Program-made: the position numbers and the translations under genes
Part shown: positions 8,163-17,112 of the stretch, piece by piece
Layout: each line of letters starts with the position of its first letter
How positions within the stretch are numbered: position 1 is the first letter of the stretch
Source of the DNA: Sinorhizobium fredii
GTDB lineage: Bacteria; Pseudomonadota; Alphaproteobacteria; Rhizobiales; Rhizobiaceae
Reading direction: 5' to 3'
NCBI RefSeq assembly: GCF_002944405.1
Contig: NZ_CP024307.1
Coordinates: 3,391,001 to 3,455,000 of the forward strand
Length of the DNA stretch: 64,000 bases
The notes under the pieces: model-generated
Told to the model about the DNA's origin: nothing
Seen by the model: only the letters and a program-made list of their open reading frames with translations
The model's database searches: none

Positions 8163-10139
8163 ATGATCTCTCGCGAAAAACACGACCGGATGGCGAATGC
8201 AATCCGTTTCCTCTCCATGGACGCCGTCGAGAAGGCAAATTCCGGCCACCCGGGTCTACCGATGGGGGCGGCCGACATAGCAACGGTCCTCTTCACCCGC
8301 TACCTGAGCTTCGACCCGAAAAACCCCGCCTGGGCGAACCGCGACCGCTTCGTGCTGTCGGCCGGCCACGGCTCGATGCTGCTCTATTCGCTGCTCTATC
8401 TCACCGGCTACGAAGACATCACCATCGACGAGATCAGGAATTTCCGCCAGCTCGGCTCGCGGACCGCCGGCCATCCGGAATACGGCCATGCCGCCGGCAT
8501 CGAAACGACCACGGGGCCGCTCGGCCAGGGCATTGCCAATGCCGTCGGCATGGCGCTCGCCGAGCGCAAGCTGCGCGACGAATTCGGCAGCGACCTCATC
8601 GAGCACTTCACCTATGTGATCGCCGGCGACGGCTGCCTGATGGAAGGCATCAGCCAGGAGGCGATCGCGCTTGCCGGCCATCTGAAGCTCAACAAGCTCA
8701 TCGTCTTCTGGGACGACAACAACATCTCGATTGACGGGCCGATCTCGATCGCCGACTCGACCGATCAGCACGCCCGCTTCCGTGCGTCCAAGTGGCATAC
8801 GATCGCCGTCGACGGCCATGATCCGGAAGCGATCGCCGCGGCGATCGAGGAGGCGCAGAAGTCCGACAAGCCGACGATGATCGCCTGCAAGACCGTCATC
8901 GGCTTCGGTGCGCCGAACAAGGCCGGCACCCACAAGGTGCACGGCTCGCCGCTCGGCGCCGAGGAGATCGCCGCGACCCGCAAGGCGCTCGGTTGGGAAG
9001 CCGAAGCCTTCACCGTTCCCGCCGACGTGCTCGACGCCTGGCGCAGCGCCGGCGAGCGCTCGGCCGAGACGCGCAGGGCATGGGAGGCAAAGCTCGAGGC
9101 CGCTGAGAAGAGGGCCGAATTCGTGCGCCGCTTCTCCGGCGAACTCGAAGCGGGCCTCGCCCCGGCGATCAGCGCCTACAAGCAGAAGCTCGCCGAGACC
9201 AAGCCGTCGCCGGCCACCCGCAAGGCTTCCGAGGATGCGCTGGAAGTCATCAACGGCGTGCTCAACGAGACGATCGGCGGCTCGGCCGACCTGACCGGCT
9301 CCAACAACACCAAGACGAGCCAGACGCATTCGATCACGCCGGACAATTTCTCCGGCCGTTACGTCCACTACGGCGTACGCGAGCACGGCATGGCCGCCGC
9401 CATGAACGGCATGGCGCTGCATGGCGGACTAATCCCCTATTCGGGCGGCTTCCTGATCTTCTCGGACTATTGCCGTCCGTCGATCCGGCTTGCCGCACTA
9501 ATGGGCATTCGCGTCATCCACGTCCTGACCCACGATTCGATCGGTCTCGGCGAGGACGGCCCGACGCACCAGCCTGTCGAGCACCTGGCCTCGCTGCGCG
9601 CCATCCCCAACCTCCTGGTGTTTCGCCCGGCCGACGCGACGGAAACGGCGGAGTGCTGGCAGCTCGCACTCGAAAGCCGCAATCGCCCGTCCGCCATCGC
9701 GCTGACGCGCCAGAACCTGATGGCGGTGCGTACCGAATTCAAGGAAGAAAACCTCTGCGCCCGCGGCGCCTATGAGCTGGTCCCCGCGAAGGATGCGAAG
9801 GTGACGCTCTTCGCCACCGGCTCGGAAGTGGAGATCGCCGTCAAGGCCAGCCAGGCGCTGCAGGAGAAGGGCATTTCCGCCCGCGTCGTTTCCGTGCCCT
9901 GCGTCGAGCTTTTCGCGGAGCAGAGCGACGACTATCAGAAGGCGATCGTCGGCAATTCGCCGGTCAAGATCGCCATCGAAGCCGGCGTCCGCCAGGGCTG
10001 GGATCATATCATCGGCAGCGACGGCACCTTCGTCGGCATGTCGAGCTTCGGCGCTTCCGGTCCCTACAAGGAACTCTACAAGCACTTCGGCATCACGCCG
10101 GAAGCGGTTGTCGCGGCCGCCGAAGCCAAGCTGTCCTGA
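8163..10139 (+). CDS. tkt: transketolase
   Basis: This 658-residue enzyme transfers two-carbon ketol units between sugar phosphates in the pentose phosphate pathway, using thiamine diphosphate. The start at ATG 8163 gives the usual N terminus [20 protein letters not shown]. Seen in order are the [14 protein letters not shown] segment, [15 protein letters not shown], the ThDP motif running from GDGCLMEG to [10 protein letters not shown], and the pyrimidine-domain segment [15 protein letters not shown]. The C-terminal domain starts near residue 540. It heads a run of central carbon genes (gap, pgk, aldolase) on the same strand but is separated from gap by a strong hairpin. Confidence 0.97.
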   Translation: MISREKHDRMANAIRFLSMDAVEKANSGHPGLPMGAADIATVLFTRYLSFDPKNPAWANRDRFVLSAGHGSMLLYSLLYLTGYEDITIDEIRNFRQLGSRTAGHPEYGHAAGIETTTGPLGQGIANAVGMALAERKLRDEFGSDLIEHFTYVIAGDGCLMEGISQEAIALAGHLKLNKLIVFWDDNNISIDGPISIADSTDQHARFRASKWHTIAVDGHDPEAIAAAIEEAQKSDKPTMIACKTVIGFGAPNKAGTHKVHGSPLGAEEIAATRKALGWEAEAFTVPADVLDAWRSAGERSAETRRAWEAKLEAAEKRAEFVRRFSGELEAGLAPAISAYKQKLAETKPSPATRKASEDALEVINGVLNETIGGSADLTGSNNTKTSQTHSITPDNFSGRYVHYGVREHGMAAAMNGMALHGGLIPYSGGFLIFSDYCRPSIRLAALMGIRVIHVLTHDSIGLGEDGPTHQPVEHLASLRAIPNLLVFRPADATETAECWQLALESRNRPSAIALTRQNLMAVRTEFKEENLCARGAYELVPAKDAKVTLFATGSEVEIAVKASQALQEKGISARVVSVPCVELFAEQSDDYQKAIVGNSPVKIAIEAGVRQGWDHIIGSDGTFVGMSSFGASGPYKELYKHFGITPEAVVAAAEAKLS

Positions 10140-10146
10140 TCAAGCC

Positions 10147-10178
10147 GGAGGGCGCCCTTGTGGCGCCCTCCATTCGTT
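10147..10178 (+). terminator. hairpin terminator between tkt and gap
   Basis: A 10-bp perfect stem (GGAGGGCGCC at 10147-10156 pairing with 10162-10171) with a 5-base loop, followed by ATTCGTTT. It lies 7 bases after the tkt stop, so tkt transcription is probably at least partly ended before gap. Confidence 0.7.
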
Positions 10179-10211
10179 TACCCACGCCAAACTGATAGGG
10201 AGAGACCCGAC

Positions 10212-11222
10212 ATGACAGTCAAAGTCGCCATCAATGGTTTCGGCCGCATCGGCCGCAACGTGCTTCGCGCCATCGTTGAATCCGGCCGCACGGATATCGA
10301 AGTCGTCGCGATCAACGACCTCGGCCCCGTCGAGACCAACGCCCACCTGCTGCGCTTCGACTCCATTCACGGCCGCTTCCCGGCCGACGTGAAGGTCGAC
10401 GGCGACGCGATCGTCATCAACAGCGGCAAGCCGATCAAGGTGACGGCTATCCGCAACCCGGCCGAACTGCCGCACAAGGACCTCAGCGTCGACGTCGCGA
10501 TGGAATGCACCGGCATCTTCACCGCGCGCGACAAGGCAGCCGCCCATCTCGAAGCCGGCGCCAAGCGCGTCATCGTCTCGGCACCGGCCGACGGCGCCGA
10601 TCTCACCGTCGTCTACGGCGTCAACCACGACAAGCTGACCAAAGATCACCTGGTCATCTCCAACGCATCCTGCACGACCAACTGCCTCGCACCGGTCGCC
10701 AAGGTGCTGAACGACGCCATCGGCATCGATCACGGCATGATGACGACGATCCACTCCTACACGAACGACCAGCCGTCGCTCGACCAGATGCACAAGGACC
10801 TCTACCGCGCCCGTGCCGCGGCGCTGTCGATGATCCCGACCTCGACCGGTGCGGCCAAGGCCGTCGGCCTCGTCCTGCCGGAACTCAAGGGCAAGCTCGA
10901 CGGTTTCGCAATGCGCGTGCCGACCCCGAACGTCTCGGTCGTCGACCTGAAGTTCGTCGCCAAGCGCGACACGACCAAGGAGGAGATCAACGCGGCGATC
11001 AAGGCAGCCGCCGACGGCCCCCTCAAGGGCATTCTCGGCTACACGCTTGCCCCGAACGTCTCGATCGACTTCAACCATGACCCGCATTCCTCCGTTTTCC
11101 ACATGGACCAGACCAAGGTGATGGAAGGCAAGTTCGTGTCGATCCTCACCTGGTACGACAACGAATGGGGCTTCTCCAACCGCATGTCGGACACGGCGGT
11201 CGCCCTGAGCAAGCTCATCTAA
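10212..11222 (+). CDS. gap: glyceraldehyde-3-phosphate dehydrogenase, type I
   Basis: A 336-residue NAD-dependent enzyme converting glyceraldehyde 3-phosphate to 1,3-bisphosphoglycerate. The Rossmann motif NGFGRIGRN opens the protein and the catalytic cysteine sits in [12 protein letters not shown]. The substrate-binding loop [19 protein letters not shown] and the C-terminal [12 protein letters not shown] are intact. ATG 10212 follows AGGGAGAGACC, a good ribosome-binding site, so the longer in-frame extension from 10158 is not used. The next gene starts 4 bases after the stop, and pgk follows, consistent with an operon. Confidence 0.97.
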   Translation: MTVKVAINGFGRIGRNVLRAIVESGRTDIEVVAINDLGPVETNAHLLRFDSIHGRFPADVKVDGDAIVINSGKPIKVTAIRNPAELPHKDLSVDVAMECTGIFTARDKAAAHLEAGAKRVIVSAPADGADLTVVYGVNHDKLTKDHLVISNASCTTNCLAPVAKVLNDAIGIDHGMMTTIHSYTNDQPSLDQMHKDLYRARAAALSMIPTSTGAAKAVGLVLPELKGKLDGFAMRVPTPNVSVVDLKFVAKRDTTKEEINAAIKAAADGPLKGILGYTLAPNVSIDFNHDPHSSVFHMDQTKVMEGKFVSILTWYDNEWGFSNRMSDTAVALSKLI

Positions 11223-11226
11223 GACC

Positions 11227-11817
11227 ATGTTCCGGGCCCTTTCCTCAACGACGGTGCGCTGGCGTCCGCTCGAGGGGGAAGGGCTCGAACATCTGACGAT
11301 CCGGCCTCTCGACGCATCGGTGGGCGCGGCAATCCGCGCCGAAAGCGTGCTGATCGGCGCGCGCGGCGGAGCCGCCTATGGCGTTCGCTACCGCATTGAC
11401 TGCGACGCCGGCTGGCGTGTCACTTCCTTCTTCATCGGGACGGCGGACGGACGCCGGCTGCACCTGCTCTCCGACGGCGGCGGCCATTGGCGCACGGCGG
11501 AAGGCGTCGCCCTTCCCCGCTTCGACGGCTGCATCGACATCGATCTTGCCGGCACGCCCTTCACCAACACCCTGCCGATCCGCCGTCTGGACCTCACGCG
11601 GGCGTCGGGCACCGTAAAACTCAAGATGCTTTACGTGCCATTCGACAGCTTCGAGCCCACGGTCGATGGCCAGCACTATACCTGCATCGAGGAGGGCAAA
11701 CTCTATCGCTACCAGGCGGAAGACCGCAGCTTCACCGCCGACCTGCCGCTGGACGAGGACGGCCTCGTCACCGACTATCCCACCCTTTTTCAGAGACTAT
11801 CACTGGAGACGAACTGA
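11227..11817 (+). CDS. putative glycolipid-binding (DUF1089-type) protein in the gap-pgk operon
   Basis: A 196-residue protein that resembles the putative glycolipid-binding family (DUF1089). It has no signal peptide or membrane segment. Recognisable stretches are [16 protein letters not shown] near the N terminus, [15 protein letters not shown] in the middle and [19 protein letters not shown] toward the end. It starts 4 bases after gap and its TGA overlaps the pgk ATG by one base, so it is tightly coupled to both glycolytic genes. The biochemical role is unproven in the family as far as I know. Position suggests a link to carbon metabolism, but that is inference. Confidence 0.8.
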   Translation: MFRALSSTTVRWRPLEGEGLEHLTIRPLDASVGAAIRAESVLIGARGGAAYGVRYRIDCDAGWRVTSFFIGTADGRRLHLLSDGGGHWRTAEGVALPRFDGCIDIDLAGTPFTNTLPIRRLDLTRASGTVKLKMLYVPFDSFEPTVDGQHYTCIEEGKLYRYQAEDRSFTADLPLDEDGLVTDYPTLFQRLSLETN

Positions 11818-13016
11818 TGGCTTTCAAGACCCTTGACGATCTGACCGATATCGCCGGCAAACGCGTGCTGGTGCGCGTCGATCTCAATGTGCCGGTCAAG
11901 GACGGTCAGGTGACCGACACCACCCGCATCGAGCGCGTGGCGCCGACGATCCGCGAACTCTCCGAAAAAGGGGCGAAGGTCATCCTGCTTGCCCATTTCG
12001 GCCGCCCGAAGGGCGAACCGGTCGCCGACATGTCGCTGAAGGCGATCGCCCCTGCCGTCGAGGAAATCCTCGACCAGCGCGTCCACTTCGCCGCCGACTG
12101 CATCGGTGACAAGGCCGCCAATGCGATAGCCGACATGAATGACGGCGACGTGCTGCTGCTCGAAAACACCCGCTTCCACAAGGGCGAGGAAAAGAACGAT
12201 CCGGCCTTCGTCACGGCATTGGCCGCCAATGGCGACATCTATGTCAACGACGCCTTTTCCGCAGCGCACCGCGCCCATGCCTCGACCGAGGGCCTGGCAC
12301 AGCACCTGCCCGCCTATGCCGGCCGCACCATGCAGGCCGAACTCGAGGCACTCGAAAAGGGTCTCGGCAATCCGAAGCGTCCGGTCGTCGCTATCGTCGG
12401 CGGCGCAAAGGTGTCGACCAAGATCGACCTGCTGCAGAACCTCGTGAAGAAGGTCGACGCGCTCGTCATCGGCGGCGGCATGGCCAACACCTTCCTCGCC
12501 GCCCAAGGCATCGATGTCGGCAAGTCGCTCTGCGAGCACGATCTTGCCGAAACGGCAAAGTCGATTATCGCCGCGGCGGAAGCCGCCGGATGTGCCATCG
12601 TGCTGCCGGAAGACGGCGTCGTCGCCCGCGAATTCAAGGCAGGCGCCGACCACGAGGTCGTCGACATCAAGGCGATCCCGGCCGACGCAATGGTGCTCGA
12701 TGTCGGGCCGAAATCCGTCACTGCCATCAGCGACTGGATCTCGCGCGCTGAAACCCTCGTCTGGAACGGTCCGCTCGGAGCCTTCGAAATCGCCCCCTTC
12801 GACAAAGCGACGGTGGCCGCCGCCAAGCATGCGGCCAGCCGCACCCGTCAGGGCTCGCTCGTCTCGGTCGCCGGCGGCGGCGATACGGTCGCTGCCCTAA
12901 ACCACGCCGAGGTCGCCGACGATTTCTCCTATGTTTCCACCGCCGGCGGCGCCTTCCTCGAATGGATGGAAGGCAAGCCGCTGCCCGGTGTCGATATCCT
13001 CCACCAGCAGAAGTAG
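11817..13016 (+). CDS. pgk: phosphoglycerate kinase
   Basis: A 399-residue glycolytic kinase producing ATP from 1,3-bisphosphoglycerate. The N-terminal domain has [10 protein letters not shown] and [10 protein letters not shown], and the hinge and nucleotide domain have [19 protein letters not shown] and the [12 protein letters not shown] phosphate loop near the C terminus. Length is typical. It overlaps the preceding gene's stop by one base, and a hairpin follows 12 bases after its own stop, so the gap-DUF1089-pgk unit probably ends here. Confidence 0.97.
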   Translation: MAFKTLDDLTDIAGKRVLVRVDLNVPVKDGQVTDTTRIERVAPTIRELSEKGAKVILLAHFGRPKGEPVADMSLKAIAPAVEEILDQRVHFAADCIGDKAANAIADMNDGDVLLLENTRFHKGEEKNDPAFVTALAANGDIYVNDAFSAAHRAHASTEGLAQHLPAYAGRTMQAELEALEKGLGNPKRPVVAIVGGAKVSTKIDLLQNLVKKVDALVIGGGMANTFLAAQGIDVGKSLCEHDLAETAKSIIAAAEAAGCAIVLPEDGVVAREFKAGADHEVVDIKAIPADAMVLDVGPKSVTAISDWISRAETLVWNGPLGAFEIAPFDKATVAAAKHAASRTRQGSLVSVAGGGDTVAALNHAEVADDFSYVSTAGGAFLEWMEGKPLPGVDILHQQK

Positions 13017-13027
13017 CCGCACGCGCG

Positions 13028-13059
13028 CCGACCCGGGCAAATGGATAAGCCCGGGTCGG
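13028..13059 (+). terminator. hairpin after pgk
   Basis: An 11-bp perfect stem (CCGACCCGGGC at 13028-13038 with 13049-13059) and a 10-base loop lie 12 bases after the pgk stop. There is no T-run, so termination strength is uncertain. Confidence 0.5.
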
Positions 13060-13084
13060 TGCCTCAAAAAAATTGTGACATTTC

Positions 13085-13111
13085 AAACGATTAAATTTTT
13101 TTAAATCGTTT
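13085..13111. promoter_or_regulatory. AT-rich inverted repeat upstream of the aldolase gene
   Basis: AAACGATT (13085-13092) and AATCGTTT (13104-13111) form an inverted repeat around an AT-rich centre. A further TCGATTTTA lies downstream. In this GC-rich genome such a block between pgk and the aldolase gene looks like an operator or promoter. The arms resemble LacI-family half sites, but the regulator is unknown. Confidence 0.4.
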
Positions 13112-13169
13112 TAGTCGATTTTACTGCCATTTTCCCGCACAGTATCTTCTGTTATCGCGCGCTGCGTAC

Positions 13170-13272
13170 CTACAGCGCCGCGCGTCTTTAGGACGTCCAA
13201 AGGCCGCTGTAGCACTTTGAATTGCTGCATGTTTCCTTGCGTAAATCGGCGACGGCTTACGGAGGCATGCAG
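13170..13272 (+). repeat. RIME1-like intergenic palindromic element, copy A
   Basis: About 103 bases made of two palindromes. The first runs from CTACAGCGCCGCGCG to GCCGCTGTAG and the second from CTGCATGTTTCC to GGAGGCATGCAG, joined by CACTTTGAATTG. This matches the described layout of the Rhizobium intergenic mosaic element RIME1. Two further copies occur in the window (14463-14567 inverted, 25971-26073). Confidence 0.8.
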
Positions 13273-13361
13273 TCGGACGCGAGGATGTTTCTTGCGCCCT
13301 CAGACCGAAACGGTTTCTTGCGCCGCTCCGCTGCGTTCGGCGCTCTGTGTAGGAGAAAAAG

Positions 13362-14387
13362 ATGAGCGAAAGACTGGAAGATATTGCGGTTGCCATGGTC
13401 GCCAACGGACGGGGCCTGCTCGCTGCCGACGAGTCGACCGCAACGATCAAGAAGCGCTTCGATAGCATTGGCCTCGAGTCCACCGAGACCTCGCGCCGCG
13501 ACTATCGCGAGATGCTGCTGCGCTCGGATGAGGCGATGCGCAACTATATCTCCGGCGTCATTCTCTATGAGGAAACCCTGTTCCAGAAGGCCGCCGACGG
13601 CACCGCGCTCGTCGACGTCATCAAGAACGCCGGCTCGATCCCCGGCATCAAGGTCGACACCGGCGCAAAGCCCCTGCCGCATTTCCCTAATGAGACCGTC
13701 ACCGAGGGCCTCGACGGCCTCGCCGCCCGCCTCGCCAAGTATTATGAAGCGGGCGCCCGCTTCGCCAAATGGCGTGGCGTCATCGCAATCTCCGGAACCC
13801 TGCCGAGCTTCGGCGCCATCAAGGCCAATGCCCATGCGCTTGCCCGCTATGCGACGCTCTGCCAGGAGGCCGGGATCGTCCCCATCGTCGAGCCGGAAGT
13901 GCTCATGGACGGCGCCCCCGGCGACCACTCGATCGAGCGTTCGGAAGAAGTAACCGAATGGGTACTTCGCACCGTCTTCGAGGAACTGGGCGACCTGCGT
14001 GTGAAGCTCGAAGGCATGATCCTGAAGCCGAGCATGGTGATCGACGGCAAGAAGGCCCGCAAGGCTTCGGTCGAAGACGTTGCCGAGCGCACCGTCAAGG
14101 TACTAAAGCGCACCGTGCCGGCCGCTGTCCCCGGAATCGCCTTCCTGTCCGGCGGCCAGTCGACGGAAGAGGCAACCGCGCATCTCTCGGCCATGAACAC
14201 GGCGCACGACCTGCCCTGGAAGCTGACTTTCTCGTATGGCCGCGCCCTGCAGCAGGAAGCGCTCAACGCCTGGAACGGCAAGCCGGAGAACGTCGCCGCC
14301 GGCCAGCGCGCCTTCTCGCATCGCGCCAAGATGTGCAGCCTCGCCGCCAAGGGCAGCTGGAAGAAGGACCTCGAACAGGCCGCCTGA
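13362..14387 (+). CDS. fbaB: class I fructose-bisphosphate aldolase
   Basis: A 341-residue Schiff-base aldolase that cleaves fructose 1,6-bisphosphate to triose phosphates. Class I features are LLAADESTATIKKRF near the N terminus, the EPEVLMDG strand, the Schiff-base lysine segment LEGMILKPSMV and the phosphate-binding FLSGGQSTEEAT. Start ATG 13362 has an AGGAGA site. Unlike gap and pgk it has its own upstream region with a repeat and an AT-rich palindrome. A strong hairpin ends the unit. The mobile element is inserted about 190 bases downstream. Confidence 0.95.
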   Translation: MSERLEDIAVAMVANGRGLLAADESTATIKKRFDSIGLESTETSRRDYREMLLRSDEAMRNYISGVILYEETLFQKAADGTALVDVIKNAGSIPGIKVDTGAKPLPHFPNETVTEGLDGLAARLAKYYEAGARFAKWRGVIAISGTLPSFGAIKANAHALARYATLCQEAGIVPIVEPEVLMDGAPGDHSIERSEEVTEWVLRTVFEELGDLRVKLEGMILKPSMVIDGKKARKASVEDVAERTVKVLKRTVPAAVPGIAFLSGGQSTEEATAHLSAMNTAHDLPWKLTFSYGRALQQEALNAWNGKPENVAAGQRAFSHRAKMCSLAAKGSWKKDLEQAA

Positions 14388-14429
14388 TGGGTAAGCCTGA
14401 GCGGACAAAGAGTTAAAGGGAGCGAGGAG

Positions 14430-14461
14430 AAGGCCCGGCGGCAGCGATGTCGCCGGGCCTT
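14430..14461 (+). terminator. terminator after the aldolase gene
   Basis: An 11-bp perfect stem AAGGCCCGGCG (14430-14440) pairing with 14451-14461 around a 10-base loop, 43 bases after the stop. It directly abuts a RIME1-like repeat. Confidence 0.7.
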
Positions 14462-14462
14462 A

Positions 14463-14567
14463 CTGCATGTTTCCTCAAATCGTAGCCGATTTGGGGACAA
14501 AAACATGCAGCAATTCAAAGTGCTATGGCGTCCTTTGTGCGTCTGCTAAGACGCACGGCGCTGTAGT
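14463..14567 (-). repeat. RIME1-like element, copy B (inverted)
   Basis: Reverse-oriented copy of the two-palindrome repeat: CTGCATG at 14463, CATGCAG, CAATTCAAAGTG, then GGCGCTGTAG ending at 14567. It lies 12 bases before the left attachment repeat of the integrated element. Confidence 0.8.
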
Positions 14568-14579
14568 ATTCGGGGCCAA

Positions 14580-14593
14580 TTGTCAGGGAGACA
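14580..14593 (+). repeat. attL core repeat
   Basis: TTGTCAGGGAGACA, identical to 24968-24981. The sequence has partial dyad symmetry (TTGTC, five-base centre AGGGA, GACA), as expected of a tyrosine recombinase core site. Flanks on either side are not conserved. Confidence 0.75.
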
Positions 14594-14690
14594 GTAAAAT
14601 TTCGTTACAAATCCCGGATTTCCAGCGTTTCTAGCCTCTAAACCTGCTATCCTGTTTACCCCATCGACACCCCAACTGGAGGGCAGGGCA

Positions 14691-16055
14691 ATGAGCGTAA
14701 GCAAAACCGCCGTGGAGGCGCGCAAGCTCGCATTGGCCGCAGGAAAGCGCATTGAGAAGCCAATCCCCAAGCATTCCGGTCTTTATATAGTCAGCCAGCC
14801 GACAGGTGCGCAATCGTGGGCCTATCGCTACAGGCGACCGACTGACGGCCGACAGGCAAAGCTGACGCTCGGACCCCTCAGCACCTATGCCCCCGGAGAT
14901 GAAGGCTACGCTGGACCGGAAGAGCCGACCTTTGGCGATCCGCTCGACGTGGACGCTGCTTGGGGATTAGTGCAAGAATGCCAAAAGATGCTGCGCCGGA
15001 AGATCGATCCGGGTGAGACCGTCAAGCAGATGAAGGCGGGCGGAGAGGAAATCATCCTATCGGCTGCAACGGATGGCTGGACCTTCGAAGCACTGCTTAT
15101 GAAGTTCATAGATTGGTATCAGCCCAATCGCGAAACCACGAAGCGACAGACCGCCTATTGGCTAGGCCTGAAACCGGACGGCAGAGGCGGCTGGGAGCAC
15201 ACAGGCAACGGCATCCTAGGCAAGTGGAAAGGCCGTGTCTTCTCCCGCTATGATGGCACGCCGGTCATGACCGCTGTGGACGCTAACGAGGCGATGTCCT
15301 CACTAACGAAAGTCAGCCGCAACCGGACCCGTTCAGCTTTGAAGGTGTTTAGCGGCTGGGCTTCGGAGTTCGGCCAGAACGGCAGACCTTATGTGGCGAT
15401 AGACCCGTTTGCGGGGATGAAGCGTAAGCGACAGGATCGGGAGAAGCCGGGAGGCGAACAAGGCGTTCGTGTCTTGGAGGATTGGGAGATCGCCGCTCTT
15501 TGGAAAGCCGTCATGGCGGAACCGGACGCCTACGGACTGGGTGCCTTGCTCATCCTGACGACGGCGCAGCGGCCGGAAATGACCTTTGAGGCCCGCTATG
15601 AACATATGGACTTCGCCGAACGTGAATGGCGCATTCCGGCCGAGCACAGCAAAGTAGACAGACCGCACAGGGTCCCGCTGTCCGAAATGGCCCTATGGAT
15701 CATCGCTCAACTGCCGACAACGAGCGGCTATCTGTTCCAGCCGAAAGGTAGCGGAAAGCGACCGCTGAACAAGCACACACGCCCCAAGGATCGGTTGCGA
15801 GATGGGGCCGACAAGGTAGCCCGCGAAGCTGGCAGACCGTCGCTAGAGCACTGGACGTATAAGCATCTCCAAAAGACGGCGATCACGCATATGGAACGAC
15901 CGCCGCTGCGTGTGCCGCCGCATGTGACGAAGGCCGTTCAACAGCATTCGCAGGGCACGAGGACCGATCAGGCTTACCGGGGCTATGAGTATGACGAAGA
16001 GAAGCACGAGGCCTTGGAGAAGTGGGGCAAACAGCTGGCGAAGATCACAAGCTAG
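14691..16055 (+). CDS. tyrosine recombinase/integrase
   Basis: A 454-residue phage-type integrase reading inward from attL. The N terminus has a DUF4102-like arm-binding domain (GLYIVSQPTGAQSWAYRYRR), then a core-binding region (about 120-240) and the catalytic domain. Catalytic Arg I is in TTAQRPEM, the lysine in HSKVDRPHRVPLS, the box III histidine in VQQHSQGT, and the tyrosine nucleophile in the QAYRGYEY segment. Box II, normally HxxR as in HDLRRTA, reads KHLQKTA, so both its histidine and arginine seem replaced. ATG 14691 follows GGAGGGCAGGGCA. It presumably integrates and excises the element. The box II change could lower activity or mark a divergent subfamily. Confidence 0.93.
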   Translation: MSVSKTAVEARKLALAAGKRIEKPIPKHSGLYIVSQPTGAQSWAYRYRRPTDGRQAKLTLGPLSTYAPGDEGYAGPEEPTFGDPLDVDAAWGLVQECQKMLRRKIDPGETVKQMKAGGEEIILSAATDGWTFEALLMKFIDWYQPNRETTKRQTAYWLGLKPDGRGGWEHTGNGILGKWKGRVFSRYDGTPVMTAVDANEAMSSLTKVSRNRTRSALKVFSGWASEFGQNGRPYVAIDPFAGMKRKRQDREKPGGEQGVRVLEDWEIAALWKAVMAEPDAYGLGALLILTTAQRPEMTFEARYEHMDFAEREWRIPAEHSKVDRPHRVPLSEMALWIIAQLPTTSGYLFQPKGSGKRPLNKHTRPKDRLRDGADKVAREAGRPSLEHWTYKHLQKTAITHMERPPLRVPPHVTKAVQQHSQGTRTDQAYRGYEYDEEKHEALEKWGKQLAKITS

Positions 16056-16064
16056 GAGGGTCCG

Positions 16065-16241
16065 GTGCGCAAAGTCTTCGCGTTCGTGGGGAAGGTTTCT
16101 GAGGTCATAGGACAGGTCTTGGAGGGTATCGGCCGGTTGATCATGATGGCGATCGGCCTTGTGCTGTGGCTCGTGTTCGTGGCGGGGCTGGTCTGGCTGG
16201 CTTTCTTGGTGATCAGGACTTTGGTGAGGCTGGCCGGGTGA
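16065..16241 (+). CDS. 58-residue single-pass membrane protein
   Basis: GTG 16065 follows a perfect AGGAGGG ribosome-binding site and starts 9 bases after the integrase stop. The product has a short N-terminal part (VRKVFAFVGKVSEVIGQVLE) and one strongly hydrophobic segment at about residues 25-50 (LIMMAIGLVLWLVFVAGLVW, continuing). It ends with a few basic residues. No family is recognised. Position suggests co-expression with the integrase. Small membrane proteins of this type in mobile elements can be holin-like or exclusion factors, but nothing here proves either. Confidence 0.6.
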   Translation: MRKVFAFVGKVSEVIGQVLEGIGRLIMMAIGLVLWLVFVAGLVWLAFLVIRTLVRLAG

Positions 16242-16258
16242 CACGCGGGGAGATAAGT

Positions 16259-16456
16259 ATGACTTATTTAATGTGGCCGGAGGCTTTATGTCGTCGGAAA
16301 AGTCATGCTTTTGAGTGGGTACTTAAGACCCGCGCATGCGTCTGGCGCACCCCCGACCAAAAGAAAATCCACCAAAAATCCGCTCTTAATGTGCGTTCGC
16401 CCCCGATTTCCCGGTGTGCGGAGAGGCCCCGGCGAAGCGCACAAATGACGCTCTGA
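16259..16456 (+). CDS. doubtful small ORF after the membrane protein
   Basis: A 65-codon frame from ATG 16259 with GGGGAGA about 6 bases upstream. The protein is basic and cysteine-containing (MTYLMWPEALCRRKSHAFEW at its start) and resembles nothing I know. Composition in the second half looks non-coding. Listed because of the ribosome-binding site only. Confidence 0.2.
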   Translation: MTYLMWPEALCRRKSHAFEWVLKTRACVWRTPDQKKIHQKSALNVRSPPISRCAERPRRSAQMTL

Positions 16457-16793
16457 CTATCAGGCACATGAACAATATCAAGCGCTTAGCGACGATCTAC
16501 AGGCCTTGGGGTAACACTTTGGGGTAAAAGCCTCGCATCAGACGGCTGATTTCCGGCGGAGGGGCACCCGGGGCCTCAATTTCAAAGGTAGGTAGGGGCG
16601 TTCCCCCCTTGAGGCTCCCTCGCGTTCTGCGCAAACAGGGGACCCGGCGTGGACCGTGCAGGGTGTGGAGAAAATCAACTTAGCGATGTATTCCCCCTTT
16701 AGGGTCCCATCTAAGGTGGTGTTGGGCAGACCTTCCAAAATATAAAAATGCCCTCCAAGTGCTTGGTCGGATTGAGTTTTTTGTGGTTACACG
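16457..16793. other. non-coding stretch of the element with GGGGTAA direct repeats
   Basis: No convincing gene. TTGGGGTAA occurs twice, at 16506-16514 and 16519-16527 (13-base period). The same core appears inverted at 14656-14663 (TTACCCCA), and TACCCC is repeated at the right end of the element. These may be integrase or accessory-factor sites. Confidence 0.4.
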
Positions 16794-16919
16794 TCACCCT
16801 CTCAAGACGATCCACACACCCAGTGCCAAAACAGACGGCCAGAAGAGCAGATAAACGACCACAGCGACATGCAAGGCGGCCTGCGCCAGCCCCGGATTTG
16901 CTATGAGAATATCGCTCAT
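16794..16919 (-). CDS. 41-residue small membrane protein
   Basis: A minus-strand frame from ATG 16919, preceded by GGAGGC at ideal spacing. The peptide begins MSDILIANPGLAQAALHV and continues into a hydrophobic segment (AVVVYLLFWPSVLALGVWIV) that would span the membrane once, ending in LRG. It is too short for most gene finders. The clean ribosome-binding site and the membrane segment argue for a real gene. Function unknown. Confidence 0.5.
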   Translation of the reverse strand: MSDILIANPGLAQAALHVAVVVYLLFWPSVLALGVWIVLRG

Positions 16920-16989
16920 AATGCCTCCGCTTCGCGTCGGCCCCTGCGTCAAGGGATAAGATAGCACACCGGCTGGCGACCGTCCCTGC

Positions 16990-16997
16990 GTTTAAAC
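16990..16997. repeat. GTTTAAAC palindrome, copy 1
   Basis: The 8-base palindrome GTTTAAAC, also at 19685-19692 and 24830-24837, always in intergenic parts of the element. It lies within GCGTTTAAACATT. Confidence 0.5.
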
Positions 16998-17112
16998 ATT
17001 GTGAGCGATTTCAAACACTTGCTGTCAGACGTCGCGAATTATTCGCTGTTCACACCCAGCGTCAGAGCGCACCATCTTCATAGTTGATGTGTTGGTGTGG
17101 GAGGTGACCGCC

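Noticed and set aside
14560..14700. tRNA gene as the integration target
   Set aside because: No cloverleaf or CCA-type end is visible at either attachment repeat.
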